Source: Albimonas sp036154955 (GTDB lineage: Bacteria; Pseudomonadota; Alphaproteobacteria; Rhodobacterales; Rhodobacteraceae). From it: a DNA stretch of 64,000 nucleotides. The translations under genes were made by a program, and so were the position numbers. The stretch is taken from positions 12,315 through 76,314 of the forward strand of contig JAYZWL010000099.1 in NCBI GenBank assembly GCA_036154955.1. Reading direction: 5' to 3'. The notes beneath the pieces were generated by a model. It worked only from the letters and a program-made list of their open reading frames with translations, did no database searches and was not told the DNA's origin. This document shows, one piece after another, positions 34,280-43,477 of the stretch (positions are counted from its first letter, which is position 1; the number at the start of each line of letters is the position of its first letter).

Positions 34280-35830
34280 CTATCGCCAGAAGCGCGGCGC
34301 CTCCGCCAGCAGGTCCCACATCTCCCGCGCGCGGCGCCAGTCCTGCTCGGCCTTCGACTCGAACCGGCCCAGCATCCGCCCCGCGGCCCGCTGGGCGGCG
34401 GGGTCGGCCTCCGCGGGCGCGCCTGACGTGGTCAGCACCGCTTCCACCATCGCCGCGTCGTTCAGCGCCCCGAACAGGTTCTGCAGCTTCTTCAGCGGCT
34501 TGCGATAGGGCTGCACCGCCTCGGCGGCATAGAGCGGGGCGAAGAAATCCACCCCGTAGCGCAGTTTCTTCAGTTCCTTGCGCAGCTCGTGACGGGCCTC
34601 GATGGAGAGCGTTTCCAGCCCCTCCGCCGCCCGCCGCGCCTTCTTCCAGCGCTTGTCGAGCCCGGCCCGCGCCGCCGCCTCCACCGGCCGCGCCAGCAGC
34701 GCCGTCTGCCCGTAGTCATGCGGGCGCAGCCAGCCGCGCAGCTCCACGAAAGCCGAGAGGTCGATGAGGAACCGCCGCGTCTGGGGCGCCGCCAGCCGGG
34801 CGCGGAGCGCGGCGCGGGCGGCCTCGCGGCGCGGCTCGATGGCGGCGGCGAGCGCGGCGAGCCCCGCCGCGTCGGTCTGCGCCGCCGCGACGGCGCGGGG
34901 CAGCATCTCCTCGGCCAGCACGTCGAGATCGCGCAGCCGCCCGGCCTCCCCCGCGATGTCGCGGGCCGCCTCGTTCAGCGCGCGCAGCGCCGGGCCGTCC
35001 AGCTCCGCCCGGAAAATCGCGAACAGGCTGCGCAGCCGGCGCAGGCCGACGCGAAGCTGGTGCGGCCCGCCGATCCCGTCGCCGGCCAGCACGCAGGCGA
35101 CGTTGGCGTCCACCTGGCCCAGGCAATCGCGCAGCATCCGCGCAGCGGCGGCCTCGCAGGTCTCGCCGGGGACCAGCGGCGGCGGGGCGGCGTGGCGCGG
35201 GGCGGGGTCGGGAACCGCCGCCTCCCCCGCCGCCAGCGCATAGCCCCGCGCGGATTTGGAGCGTTCGGAGAACCGCGCCGGGACCTTGTCGAACAGCCCC
35301 CGCGCCATGGCGTAAAGCGCCGCGGGCTGGCCGGATTTCAGCTCCAGCTCCGCTTCGCGCAGGGGCGCGCGGACGCCGCCGGCGACGATCTCCCCGACAT
35401 CGAGCGCCAGTTCCGCCCGCCCGCCTTCGGCGACGAGGATCCGGGCGGTGCGGTCGATCAGCGTCTCGAACACCGGCGACAGCGGGGCCTCGCCGATCGC
35501 GGCCTCCACCGCCGCGCGCAGGTCGGCGTCGGCGATCAGCCCGAGATCAAGCCGACCGCCCGGCGCCGGCGCCTCGTCCTCCTCGACCGCATAAAGCCCC
35601 GCCCCGGCGCCCGAGCCGCGCTTGACGGTCTGCACCCAGCCGCGCCCGACCTTGCGCAGGCGCAGCGCGATCCGCGCCCGGCGCAGCGCCTGGTCCGGCG
35701 TGTCGAAATAGATCGAGCGCAGCCGCGCCTTCTTCGCCGGCCCCTCGGCCATGGCGCGCAGGGCGGAGGCGCGGCGCAAGGCGGCGTCGCCCGCCTCGTC
35801 CAGCAGGAATTTCAGCTCGATTTCGGTCAT
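34280..35830 (-). CDS. CYTH and CHAD domain-containing protein (inorganic triphosphatase-like)
   Basis: A 516-residue two-domain protein. Residues 1-190 are a CYTH tunnel domain: EIELKF with the ExExK signature (Glu3, Glu5, Lys7), RSIYFDTPDQALRRARIALRLR, and ELELKSG. These residues bind triphosphate and metal, and the family includes inorganic triphosphatases such as YgiF. Residues 220-510 are a CHAD domain, rich in conserved basic residues (GPHQLRVGLRRLRSLFAIF near 260 and HELRKELKKLRYGVDFFA near 430), which binds polyphosphate. The pairing points to polyphosphate or triphosphate metabolism. Single gene, convergent with the thioesterase. Confidence 0.92.
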   Translation of the reverse strand: MTEIELKFLLDEAGDAALRRASALRAMAEGPAKKARLRSIYFDTPDQALRRARIALRLRKVGRGWVQTVKRGSGAGAGLYAVEEDEAPAPGGRLDLGLIADADLRAAVEAAIGEAPLSPVFETLIDRTARILVAEGGRAELALDVGEIVAGGVRAPLREAELELKSGQPAALYAMARGLFDKVPARFSERSKSARGYALAAGEAAVPDPAPRHAAPPPLVPGETCEAAAARMLRDCLGQVDANVACVLAGDGIGGPHQLRVGLRRLRSLFAIFRAELDGPALRALNEAARDIAGEAGRLRDLDVLAEEMLPRAVAAAQTDAAGLAALAAAIEPRREAARAALRARLAAPQTRRFLIDLSAFVELRGWLRPHDYGQTALLARPVEAAARAGLDKRWKKARRAAEGLETLSIEARHELRKELKKLRYGVDFFAPLYAAEAVQPYRKPLKKLQNLFGALNDAAMVEAVLTTSGAPAEADPAAQRAAGRMLGRFESKAEQDWRRAREMWDLLAEAPRFWR

Positions 35831-35906
35831 GAGACGTATTTATGACGCCCGCAAGGATATCACAAATGTCATATTTCACGACCTGAGGTTGAGCCGCGCG
35901 CGCCGA

Positions 35907-38492
35907 TCAGCGCGCGGCGAGCGCGATCCAGTCGTCCTCCGAGATCACCTCGACCCCCAGCTCCTCCGCCTTCTTCAGCTTCGATCCCGCGCCCGGCCCC
36001 GCGATCACCAGGTCGGTCCTGGCCGAGACCGAACCCGCCACCTTCGCCCCCAGCGCCTCCGCCCGGGCCTTGGCTTCGGCGCGGGTCATCTTCTCCAGCG
36101 TGCCGGTGAAGACGAGCGTCTTGCCGGCGACGGGGCTGCCCTCGGCCCGCGCCTCGGGCGCTTTCGGCGAGAGATGGGCGAGCAGCCGGTCGATGGCGCC
36201 CCGCTCCTCCGCTCCCGCCAGCCCGTCGGACAGGGACAGGGCGAGGATCGGGCCGATGCCGTCGGCGTCGACCAGGTGGCGCCAGGCGGCCTCGGCCTCC
36301 GGCGGCGGGGCGGCCTTTTCCCAGGCGGCGGTCCGGGCCTTGGCGATGGCGGCGCGGCGGCCCTCCTGCTTGGCGGCTTCGCGTTCCGCGATCTCGGCGG
36401 CGTCGGCCTCCCGATGCGCCAGCGCCGCGGGGCGCGCGGCGTCCAGTCCGTGCGCCAGCGCCTCCCAGCTTCCGTAGAGCCGGGCGAGGTCCAGCGCCGC
36501 GACCTCGCCCACATGGCGGATGCCCAGGCCGAAGATCAGACGCTGAAGCTCGACCTCGCGACGGCCGTCGATGGCGTTGAACAGGTTGCGGGCCGAGGTC
36601 TCTCCGAACCCCTTGATCTCCGCCAGCGGCGTGACCGAGAGCGTGGCGAGCGCCCCGACCAGCGCATCGCGAGCGGCGGGCAGGTCGTCTTCGGGCAGGT
36701 CATGGCCCAGCGGCGCCAGAAGAACGCGGTATTCCGCGACCAGGTCGGCCAGCCGCTCCGCCCCCGCAAGCCCTTCGACGAAGGCCGCCGCATCGGGCGC
36801 GGCGCGGGACGGGCGCAGAAGCTTGGCGCGCTCGCCGTCGCGCTCGGCCAGATCGAAGATGTCGGCGGGCTCCACGATCCAGCCCAGGGCGTGGAACAGC
36901 TCCACCTGCTTGGCCCCCAGCCCCTCGATATCCAGCGCGTTGCGCGACACGAAATGCTTCAGCCGCTCGACCCGCTGGGCCGGGCAGACCAACCCGCCGG
37001 TGCAGCGGCGCGCCGCCTCGCCCGGTTCGCGAACGGCGGGGGAGCCGCAGGCCGGGCAGGTTTCGGGCGGGGTCCAGGGCGCGGCGCCGGCGGGTCGGCG
37101 GGCGAGGTCCACGTCCATCACCTTGGGGATCACGTCGCCCGCCCGGTAGACCGTCACCGTGTCGCCGACGCGCAGGTCGCGCCCCTCGCGGATCGGCTCG
37201 CCGCCGTTGCCGCGGCCGGCGATGTAATCCTCGTTGTGCAGCGTGGCGTTGGAGACCACGACGCCCCCCACCGTCACCGGGCGCAGGCGGGCGACGGGGG
37301 ACAGGGCGCCGGTGCGGCCGACCTGGATCTCGATGTCCTCCAGCACGGTGGTCGCGATCTCGGCGGGGAACTTGTGGGCGATGGCCCAGCGCGGGGTGGC
37401 CGCGCGGAAGCCCAGACGCTCCTGGTAGTCGAGCCGGTCGACCTTGTAGACGACGCCGTCGATATCGTAGCCGAGGCTGGCGCGGGCGGCCTCGATCTCC
37501 CGGTAATGCGCCAGCGCGGCTTCGGGGGTTTCGACCCGCGCGGCGCGGGGATTCACCTGGAATCCCAAAGCCCTGTAACGCTCCAGCACGTCGGCCTGGG
37601 TGTCGGCGAGGGGTTCGGAGACCTCGCCCCAGCTATAGGCGAAGAAGCGCAGCGGGCGCTGGGCGGTGACGGCCGAATCGAGTTGGCGCAGGCTGCCCGC
37701 GGCGGCGTTGCGCGGGTTGGCGAAGGTCTTGGCGCCGGCCTCCTCCTGCCGCTCGTTCAGCGCGGCGAAGTCGGCGTGGGTCATGTAGACCTCGCCGCGG
37801 ACCTCCAGGATTTCGGGCGCGTTCTCAAGCGTTTCGGGAATATCCGAGACGGTGCGGGCGTTGGCGGTGACGTTCTCCCCGGTCTCGCCGTCGCCGCGGG
37901 TGGCGGCCTCCACCAGCACGCCGTTCTCATAGCGCAGGGACAGGGACAGGCCGTCGATCTTGGGCTCCGCCACCAGCGCCAGCGGGTCCTCGGGCCCGAG
38001 GCCGAGGAAGCGGCGCAGGCCGGTCACGAACTTCTCCACATCCTCGTCGGCGAAGGCGTTGCCCAGCGACATCATCCGCACCCGGTGGCGGACGGTCCCG
38101 AATCCCTCCGCCGGCGCGGCGCCGACCCGTTCCGAGGGGCTGTCGTCGCGTTTAAGCTCCGGGAATCGCGTCTCGATCGCGCGGTTGCGGCGCTTCAGGG
38201 CGTCGTAGTCGGCGTCGGAGACCAGCGGCGCGTCGGCCTGGTGATAGGCCGCGTCGAGCCGGGCGGCGAGGTCCGCCAGCCTGGCGAGCTCCGCCCCCGC
38301 CGCGGCGTCGTCCAGATCCTCGACCGGCACGGACGCGTAGGGCCCCGCCGTCAGGTCCGGCGCGGCGTCCTTCGCACGCTCCTGCGGCGCGAGGCCGGTT
38401 CCGGACGCGCCCTCGTCAACCGCCCCGTCGGGGGCGGATCCGGTGGGGCCAGGGGCGGAAGGATCGGCATCCTGCACGTTCTCGGGCGACAT
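35907..38492 (-). CDS. ligA: NAD-dependent DNA ligase
   Basis: An 861-residue ligase that seals nicks in replication and repair. The order is Ia domain, adenylation domain with AEPKIDG (Lys178 takes AMP), OB fold, a zinc finger (CPACGSP, then RRCTGGLVCPAQ), helix-hairpin-helix repeats and a C-terminal BRCT domain (GKTLVFTGTLEKMTRAEAKA). It is about 190 residues longer than E. coli LigA. About 60 of these are a low-complexity N-terminal extension. Roughly 50 more are a charged, Ala/Glu-rich insertion in the helix-hairpin-helix region near residues 680-730. Such insertions are known in alphaproteobacterial LigA. The start could be farther in, since the first 45 residues are poorly structured. 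Confidence 0.97.
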   Translation of the reverse strand: MSPENVQDADPSAPGPTGSAPDGAVDEGASGTGLAPQERAKDAAPDLTAGPYASVPVEDLDDAAAGAELARLADLAARLDAAYHQADAPLVSDADYDALKRRNRAIETRFPELKRDDSPSERVGAAPAEGFGTVRHRVRMMSLGNAFADEDVEKFVTGLRRFLGLGPEDPLALVAEPKIDGLSLSLRYENGVLVEAATRGDGETGENVTANARTVSDIPETLENAPEILEVRGEVYMTHADFAALNERQEEAGAKTFANPRNAAAGSLRQLDSAVTAQRPLRFFAYSWGEVSEPLADTQADVLERYRALGFQVNPRAARVETPEAALAHYREIEAARASLGYDIDGVVYKVDRLDYQERLGFRAATPRWAIAHKFPAEIATTVLEDIEIQVGRTGALSPVARLRPVTVGGVVVSNATLHNEDYIAGRGNGGEPIREGRDLRVGDTVTVYRAGDVIPKVMDVDLARRPAGAAPWTPPETCPACGSPAVREPGEAARRCTGGLVCPAQRVERLKHFVSRNALDIEGLGAKQVELFHALGWIVEPADIFDLAERDGERAKLLRPSRAAPDAAAFVEGLAGAERLADLVAEYRVLLAPLGHDLPEDDLPAARDALVGALATLSVTPLAEIKGFGETSARNLFNAIDGRREVELQRLIFGLGIRHVGEVAALDLARLYGSWEALAHGLDAARPAALAHREADAAEIAEREAAKQEGRRAAIAKARTAAWEKAAPPPEAEAAWRHLVDADGIGPILALSLSDGLAGAEERGAIDRLLAHLSPKAPEARAEGSPVAGKTLVFTGTLEKMTRAEAKARAEALGAKVAGSVSARTDLVIAGPGAGSKLKKAEELGVEVISEDDWIALAAR

Positions 38493-38561
38493 GGGGTCCT
38501 CGCGTCTTCGCAGAGGCTCAATGTCGGGCCGGCGATCCTCCCGTCAACCCGGGTCCCGAAG

Positions 38562-39272
<711 letters not shown>

Positions 39273-39345
39273 GAACGCTCCTCCGTGCAGGTTCGGGTTG
39301 GCGTGGATCCACCTTCCGTCACAAAGGTAAACGAATTGCTACCAC

Positions 39346-39361
39346 CTTAACGCGAGTTAAG
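39346..39361. promoter_or_regulatory. Candidate CtrA-binding dyad upstream of ctrA
   Basis: CTTAAC-GCGA-GTTAAG is a perfect inverted repeat carrying two TTAA half-sites six bases apart. The standard CtrA box is TTAA-N7-TTAA, so spacing is one base short. It lies 74 bases from the ctrA start and 9 bases from the sciP stop, in an AT-rich pocket. Confidence 0.5.
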
Positions 39362-39369
39362 ACAAGTTT

Positions 39370-39654
39370 TCAACTTCTGGTGGATCGGTAGCGCTGCAGG
39401 GCCGTGGTCCGCAGGGCGTTGATGCCGTGCGCGGACACGGCGGTCAGCCAGCCGTCCAGCTCCTCCGCCGACAGGTCCCAGGTCTCGCAGGCCTCTTCCA
39501 CCGTGATCAGGCCGCCCTTGACCGCGGCCACCACCGCCGCCTTGCGCCGCGCCACCCAGCGCCGCGTGGTCGGGGACGGCAGGTCCTTGCGCGTGATCCG
39601 CGCGCCATCGGGCCCGACCACGGAGGTCGGGACTTCGGTCGTGTCGATACGCAT
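39370..39654 (-). CDS. sciP: CtrA inhibitor SciP (DUF1153)
   Basis: A 94-residue helix-turn-helix protein that binds CtrA and represses CtrA-dependent transcription in Caulobacter and relatives. The DUF1153 core is complete: VVGPDGARITRKDLP, TTRRWVARRKAAVVAAVKGGLITVEEAC with the helix-turn-helix near residues 30-60, and LRTTALQRYR at the end. The ATG at 39654, with GGAG eight bases before it, was preferred to a GTG eight codons upstream. It is transcribed in the same direction as ctrA, just ahead of it, so activator and inhibitor may share a transcript. Confidence 0.93.
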   Translation of the reverse strand: MRIDTTEVPTSVVGPDGARITRKDLPSPTTRRWVARRKAAVVAAVKGGLITVEEACETWDLSAEELDGWLTAVSAHGINALRTTALQRYRSTRS

Positions 39655-39811
39655 ATTCTCGCTCCACCACAGTTTCACTCACCCGGCGCTGACGCTAACC
39701 GGACGGGGTTTCGCGAGGGTGAATCGCCGGAAATTCAGGCGCCGCGGCCGCCTTGCGCCTTGCTGGCGCCCCGCCCGGACCCTATGAAACGCTGAGAAAA
39801 CGGAGGCTCCC

Positions 39812-40966
39812 ATGGCCCTCGACCGACCGGCCGAATCACCTGTCCCCAACTCGCTGGGCCTGCCCAAGGCGCCGGGCGAAACCCGCGTGGTCGCCGCCAT
39901 GTCGGGGGGCGTGGACAGTTCCGTGGTCGCCGCGATGCTGTCGCGCGAGGGCTACGACGTGGTCGGCGTGACCCTTCAGCTCTACGACCACGGCGCCGCG
40001 CTGGCCCGCAAGGGGGCCTGCTGCGCCGGCCGCGACATCCACGACGCCCGCCGGGTGGCCGAGACCATGGGCTTCCCCCACTACGTGCTCGACTACGAAT
40101 CCCGGTTCCGGGAGGCGGTGATCGACGACTTCGCCGATTCCTATCTCGCTGGCGCCACCCCGATTCCCTGCGTGCGCTGCAACGAGCGGGTGAAGTTCCG
40201 CGATCTGCTGGACACGGCCCGGGACCTGGATGCCGACGTGATGGCCACGGGCCACTACGTGCGCCGCTTCGACGGCGCCCACGGGCCGGAGCTGCACCGC
40301 GCCGCGGACCCCGCCCGGGACCAGAGCTATTTCCTCTTCGCCACCACGCGCGAGCAGCTGGCCCGCCTGCGCTTCCCGCTGGGGGGGCTCGCCTCCAAGG
40401 CCGAGACCCGCGCGCTCGCCGCGGAATTCGGACTGGGCGTGGCCGACAAGCCGGACAGCCAGGACATCTGCTTCGTGCCCAATGGCAACTACGCCGCGGT
40501 GATCGAGAAGCTGCGCCCGGGCGCCGGCCAGCCCGGCGAGATCGTGCATCTCGACGGCCGCGTGCTGGGCGAGCATCAGGGCCTGATCCGCTACACGGTC
40601 GGCCAGCGGCGGGGGCTGGGCGTCTCCGCACCCGAACCGCTGCACGTCATCCGGCTGGAGCCCGAGACCCGCCGCGTCATCGTCGGCCCGCGCGAGGCGC
40701 TGGGCCTGCGCCGGATCCCGGTGGCGGAGGTCAACTGGCTGGGCGACGGCGCCTTCGAGGACGCGCCCGAGGGCGGATGGGAGATCGAGGCCCGCGTCCG
40801 CTCCACCCGCCCCTCCGCGCCCGCGCGCGTCCGCCCGCTGGGCGGCGGCCGGGCGGAGGTGGAGCTGGCGGCGGCCGAACAGGGCGTGGCGCCGGGCCAG
40901 GCCTGCGTGTTCTACGCGCCCGAGGGGACCCGGGTGCTGGGCGGCGGCTGGATCACCCGGAGCTGA
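39812..40966 (+). CDS. mnmA: tRNA-specific 2-thiouridylase MnmA
   Basis: A 384-residue cytoplasmic enzyme that adds sulfur to U34 of tRNA-Lys, -Glu and -Gln. The PP-loop AAMSGGVDSSVVAAML (residues 28-43) binds ATP. Cys123 in the CNERVKF segment and Cys220 in DSQDICFVP are the two catalytic cysteines. The central domain has GHYVRRF and DQSYFLF, and the C-terminal beta domain ends at PEGTRVLGGGWI. Length is normal. A single gene, divergent from sciP and convergent with the complex I subunit gene. Confidence 0.98.
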   Translation: MALDRPAESPVPNSLGLPKAPGETRVVAAMSGGVDSSVVAAMLSREGYDVVGVTLQLYDHGAALARKGACCAGRDIHDARRVAETMGFPHYVLDYESRFREAVIDDFADSYLAGATPIPCVRCNERVKFRDLLDTARDLDADVMATGHYVRRFDGAHGPELHRAADPARDQSYFLFATTREQLARLRFPLGGLASKAETRALAAEFGLGVADKPDSQDICFVPNGNYAAVIEKLRPGAGQPGEIVHLDGRVLGEHQGLIRYTVGQRRGLGVSAPEPLHVIRLEPETRRVIVGPREALGLRRIPVAEVNWLGDGAFEDAPEGGWEIEARVRSTRPSAPARVRPLGGGRAEVELAAAEQGVAPGQACVFYAPEGTRVLGGGWITRS

Positions 40967-40971
40967 GCGGA

Positions 40972-40987
40972 GGGGCCGGACGGCCCC
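40972..40987. terminator. Short hairpin between convergent mnmA and complex I subunit genes
   Basis: GGGGCC (40972-40977), loop GGAC, GGCCCC (40982-40987). It fills half of the 32-base gap between two convergent stops. Confidence 0.4.
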
Positions 40988-40998
40988 CGCGCCTCGCG

Positions 40999-41310
40999 TC
41001 AGTGCGTCCAGGCGCCCTTGCGGTCATGCGCGAAGTTGGAGCCGTAGCCGCGGGGCCGGACATTGGGCTTGCGGCTTTGCGGTTCGGTCACCTGCGCGGC
41101 GATGCCGTGCTTGGCGGCGTAGTCGACCGCGGCCTCCTTGGTCGGAAACTCGATGCGGACCTGCCCCTGGGTGTCGCCGGAGCCGGTCCAGCCCATCAGC
41201 GGGTCGATGCGCTTTGCTTCCTCGGGCGCGAATTCCAGCACCCAGTTGGCGGTGCGGGCGACGCCCGACTGCATGGCGGTCTTCGCGGGTTTGTAGATGC
41301 GCGCGAACAT
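40999..41310 (-). CDS. ETC complex I subunit (NDUFS4-like accessory subunit)
   Basis: A 103-residue homologue of the mitochondrial complex I 18-kDa (NDUFS4/AQDQ) subunit, found in alphaproteobacteria. ARIYKPAKTAMQSG opens the domain, WVLEFAPEEAKRIDPLMGWTGSGDT is the conserved core, and PTKEAAVDYAAKHG and RPRGYGSNFAHDRKGAWTH follow. It stabilises the NADH-oxidising arm of complex I at the inner membrane. ATG 41310 has GAGGAG seven bases before it; the frame is open farther upstream but reads as a proline/arginine shadow. It is not close to a nuo operon here, which is usual. Confidence 0.93.
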   Translation of the reverse strand: MFARIYKPAKTAMQSGVARTANWVLEFAPEEAKRIDPLMGWTGSGDTQGQVRIEFPTKEAAVDYAAKHGIAAQVTEPQSRKPNVRPRGYGSNFAHDRKGAWTH

Positions 41311-42740
41311 GGCAGGTCTCCTCGGCCGGATCGCGGGATATGACCCGGCGCGGCGGCGCCTGGCAAGCGCCGGGGCGTCGCGGGGCGGCGGCGGCGGGAC
41401 GGGACGGGGCCGGACGCGGGCGACGGCGAAGGGGACGACCGGCGACCGCCCCAATTCGGGACGCATTAAGTAAAGGTTCCGTTTCGCCATGGAGTCATGC
41501 CTTTAGCGGCCGCGTTTCGGCGCCGAATCGGGCCGGCGGAAACCCTTCGGAAATGGAATCGGTCGATAACGAGGGCGAGCGGACGGAAGCGCGGGCTTCC
41601 GGCTTCGCGAAGGCCCTCCGGCGCGGAACGCGCCGCGGGCCGGACCGCGCGACGCATCGGGCCAGGGGTGGCCGGGGCGACGGGACGGGACGGACCGCGA
41701 CGGAGGCGAGACACGGGCTTCGGCCGGCTGAACGCCGGCGATCCGAACCCATCGCCGGACAAAGCGCCGGATCATCAGCACGACGCGGAACGGATCGCGG
41801 CCGACGGGCATGGACTGCCCCGGGCGCAGGTCGCGGATCGGAGGCCCCAGGGGTGGAGGCTCCGTCCGGGACCGGCAGGACCAACCTGATTGGAGCGGTC
41901 CGGCTCCGCCCGTTCGACCGGCGTCGCGGATCCAGGGATGGAACTGCGGCGCCGGGCGCAAGGCGTCGACCGGGGCGCGCAGGACGCCTGTCGCGAGCTT
42001 CGGACCTCGGGCTCGCGTGTCGGAAGAGCGGCGGCGGCGCGAGCCTCGACGCCGGATGCGCCGAACGACGCCGGCGGCGGACACAAGGCCGCGGCGCGAC
42101 CGGAAACGCCGCGGGCGTCGGGCGGCGGCGGCTGCCCCGGGACGTCCCTCCCTCACGACGATCGCCATGCGGCGCCCCGGCGCGGCGCCCGCGGACCACG
42201 CGACGGCGTCGCTGGGGAAAGCCGGCCGCCCGACCCGGCCGCGCCGGGCGGATCGGACGCCCGCAGGCGGCGCGCGCCATCGACCGCGACGCGCCCGCCG
42301 TCGCGATCGCGCCCGTGCCGCGCCGCTCATGCCGAACCGGATGCGCACGGCGCCGACCGGCCGGGGCGCGGCGGCGTCGCCCGGGCCGGCGCGCCGGCGG
42401 ATCGGAGCGGGTCGCGATGAAGCGCGACGTCCGCGGCCGCGATGTCCCGACCGTAGGCGCAACCGCGAGCCGCGAGCCACGGTCTACGGCCTACGGTCTA
42501 CGGCCGACCCTTTGGCGGAAACGCAGCCCCAAACAGGTTCTCGTGGGCGATCGGCCCACGCCGCGCCGGTCCAGGTCGGAGGCGGGACCGCCGGGGGGCG
42601 GGTCGGACTGCCGCGTCGACCTTCGGCGCGCCGACGCTCGCCGCCGGCCTCATGGGCGATGCGAAAGGGCTTGCGCGCGGCGCGGGGGAGCGACGCGGCC
42701 GGGACGTCCTCGCCCCCGCCCGCCCCCGGCGGCGGTCCGC
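41311..42740. other. Large region with no recognisable gene
   Basis: These 1,430 bases hold long open frames on both strands and in several frames, but their translations are Arg/Pro/Gly/Ala-rich and carry no motif, and no frame has a convincing ribosome site. An AT-rich spot lies at about 41463-41500 and a small tandem repeat (CTACGG-type) at 42479-42512. The region may be decayed or simply a long intergenic spacer. No tRNA or repeat family was found. Confidence 0.5.
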
Positions 42741-42971
42741 TCAGCGATCGCGGCGGCGGGAGGGGCGGTTGGCGGCGTCGCGCAGGCGGGACGCGCGGGC
42801 GGGAAGCTCGGCCATGACCTCGCGCCGGCGCTCGGGCGTCAACCGGGACCAGGCGGCGATCTCGTCGCCGGTCCGGTGGCAGCCGACGCAGATCCGGGCG
42901 GCCGGGTGGATCACGCAGACCTTGGTGCAGGGGCTCTCGATCTCGTCCCGCTTCCAGATCTCGTCGCTCAT
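42741..42971 (-). CDS. DUF1289 domain-containing protein
   Basis: A 76-residue protein with the four-cysteine DUF1289 pattern: SPCTKVCVIHP, then RICVGCHRTGDEIAAWSRLTPERRREVM. The cysteines probably bind a metal, perhaps zinc or iron. From memory the family has no firmly established function and is often fused or adjacent to oxidoreductases. The ATG overlaps the ruvX stop by four bases, so it is the third gene of the ccmI-ruvX operon. The last 15 residues are basic. Confidence 0.9.
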   Translation of the reverse strand: MSDEIWKRDEIESPCTKVCVIHPAARICVGCHRTGDEIAAWSRLTPERRREVMAELPARASRLRDAANRPSRRRDR

Positions 42972-43477
42972 GCCCCGCCCTCCTGCGCGCGCAGCGCCGC
43001 CAGCCGGTCCAGCGCGCCCTGCAGGATATAGGCGGCGGCGACGTGGTCGATCACCTCGGCCCGGCGGCGACGGGAGGCGTCGGCCTCCAGCAGCGCGCGT
43101 TCCGCCGCCACGGTGGACAGCCGCTCGTCCCAGAGCAGGATCGGCTCGGGCCGCAGGCGGGCGAAGTTGCGGGCGAAGGCGCGGGTGGACTGGCAGCGCG
43201 GCCCCTCGTCGCCCGACATGTTCACCGGCAGGCCGAGCACCCAGCCGGCGATGGACCGCCCGTCCAGCGACTCGATCAGCCGCGCCACGTCGGCGCCGAA
43301 CTTCTTGCGCCGCACGGTGGAGAGGGGCGAGGCGATGTGAAAGCCCCCGTCCGACACCGCCGTCCCGATGGTGCGGTCGCCGAGGTCGAGACCCACGAGC
43401 TGCCCGCCCGGGACCAGCGCCGCGGCGAAATCGGCGGCCTGGGAGGATTCGAGAATGGGCGCGTAGGGCGCGGTCAC
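42968..43477 (-). CDS. ruvX: Putative Holliday junction resolvase RuvX (YqgF)
   Basis: A 169-residue RNase H-like protein. GLDLGDRTIGTAVSD near residue 30 holds the first acidic residue, VLGLPVNMSGDEGPR near 80 the characteristic loop, LWDERLSTVAAERALLEAD near 115 the second acidic site, and EVIDHVAAAYILQGALD the last. The family acts in 16S rRNA 5' end maturation and was first annotated as a Holliday junction nuclease. It overlaps both neighbours by four bases. Length is slightly above the usual 140-150 because of about 15 residues at the N-terminus. Confidence 0.93.
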   Translation of the reverse strand: MTAPYAPILESSQAADFAAALVPGGQLVGLDLGDRTIGTAVSDGGFHIASPLSTVRRKKFGADVARLIESLDGRSIAGWVLGLPVNMSGDEGPRCQSTRAFARNFARLRPEPILLWDERLSTVAAERALLEADASRRRRAEVIDHVAAAYILQGALDRLAALRAQEGGA

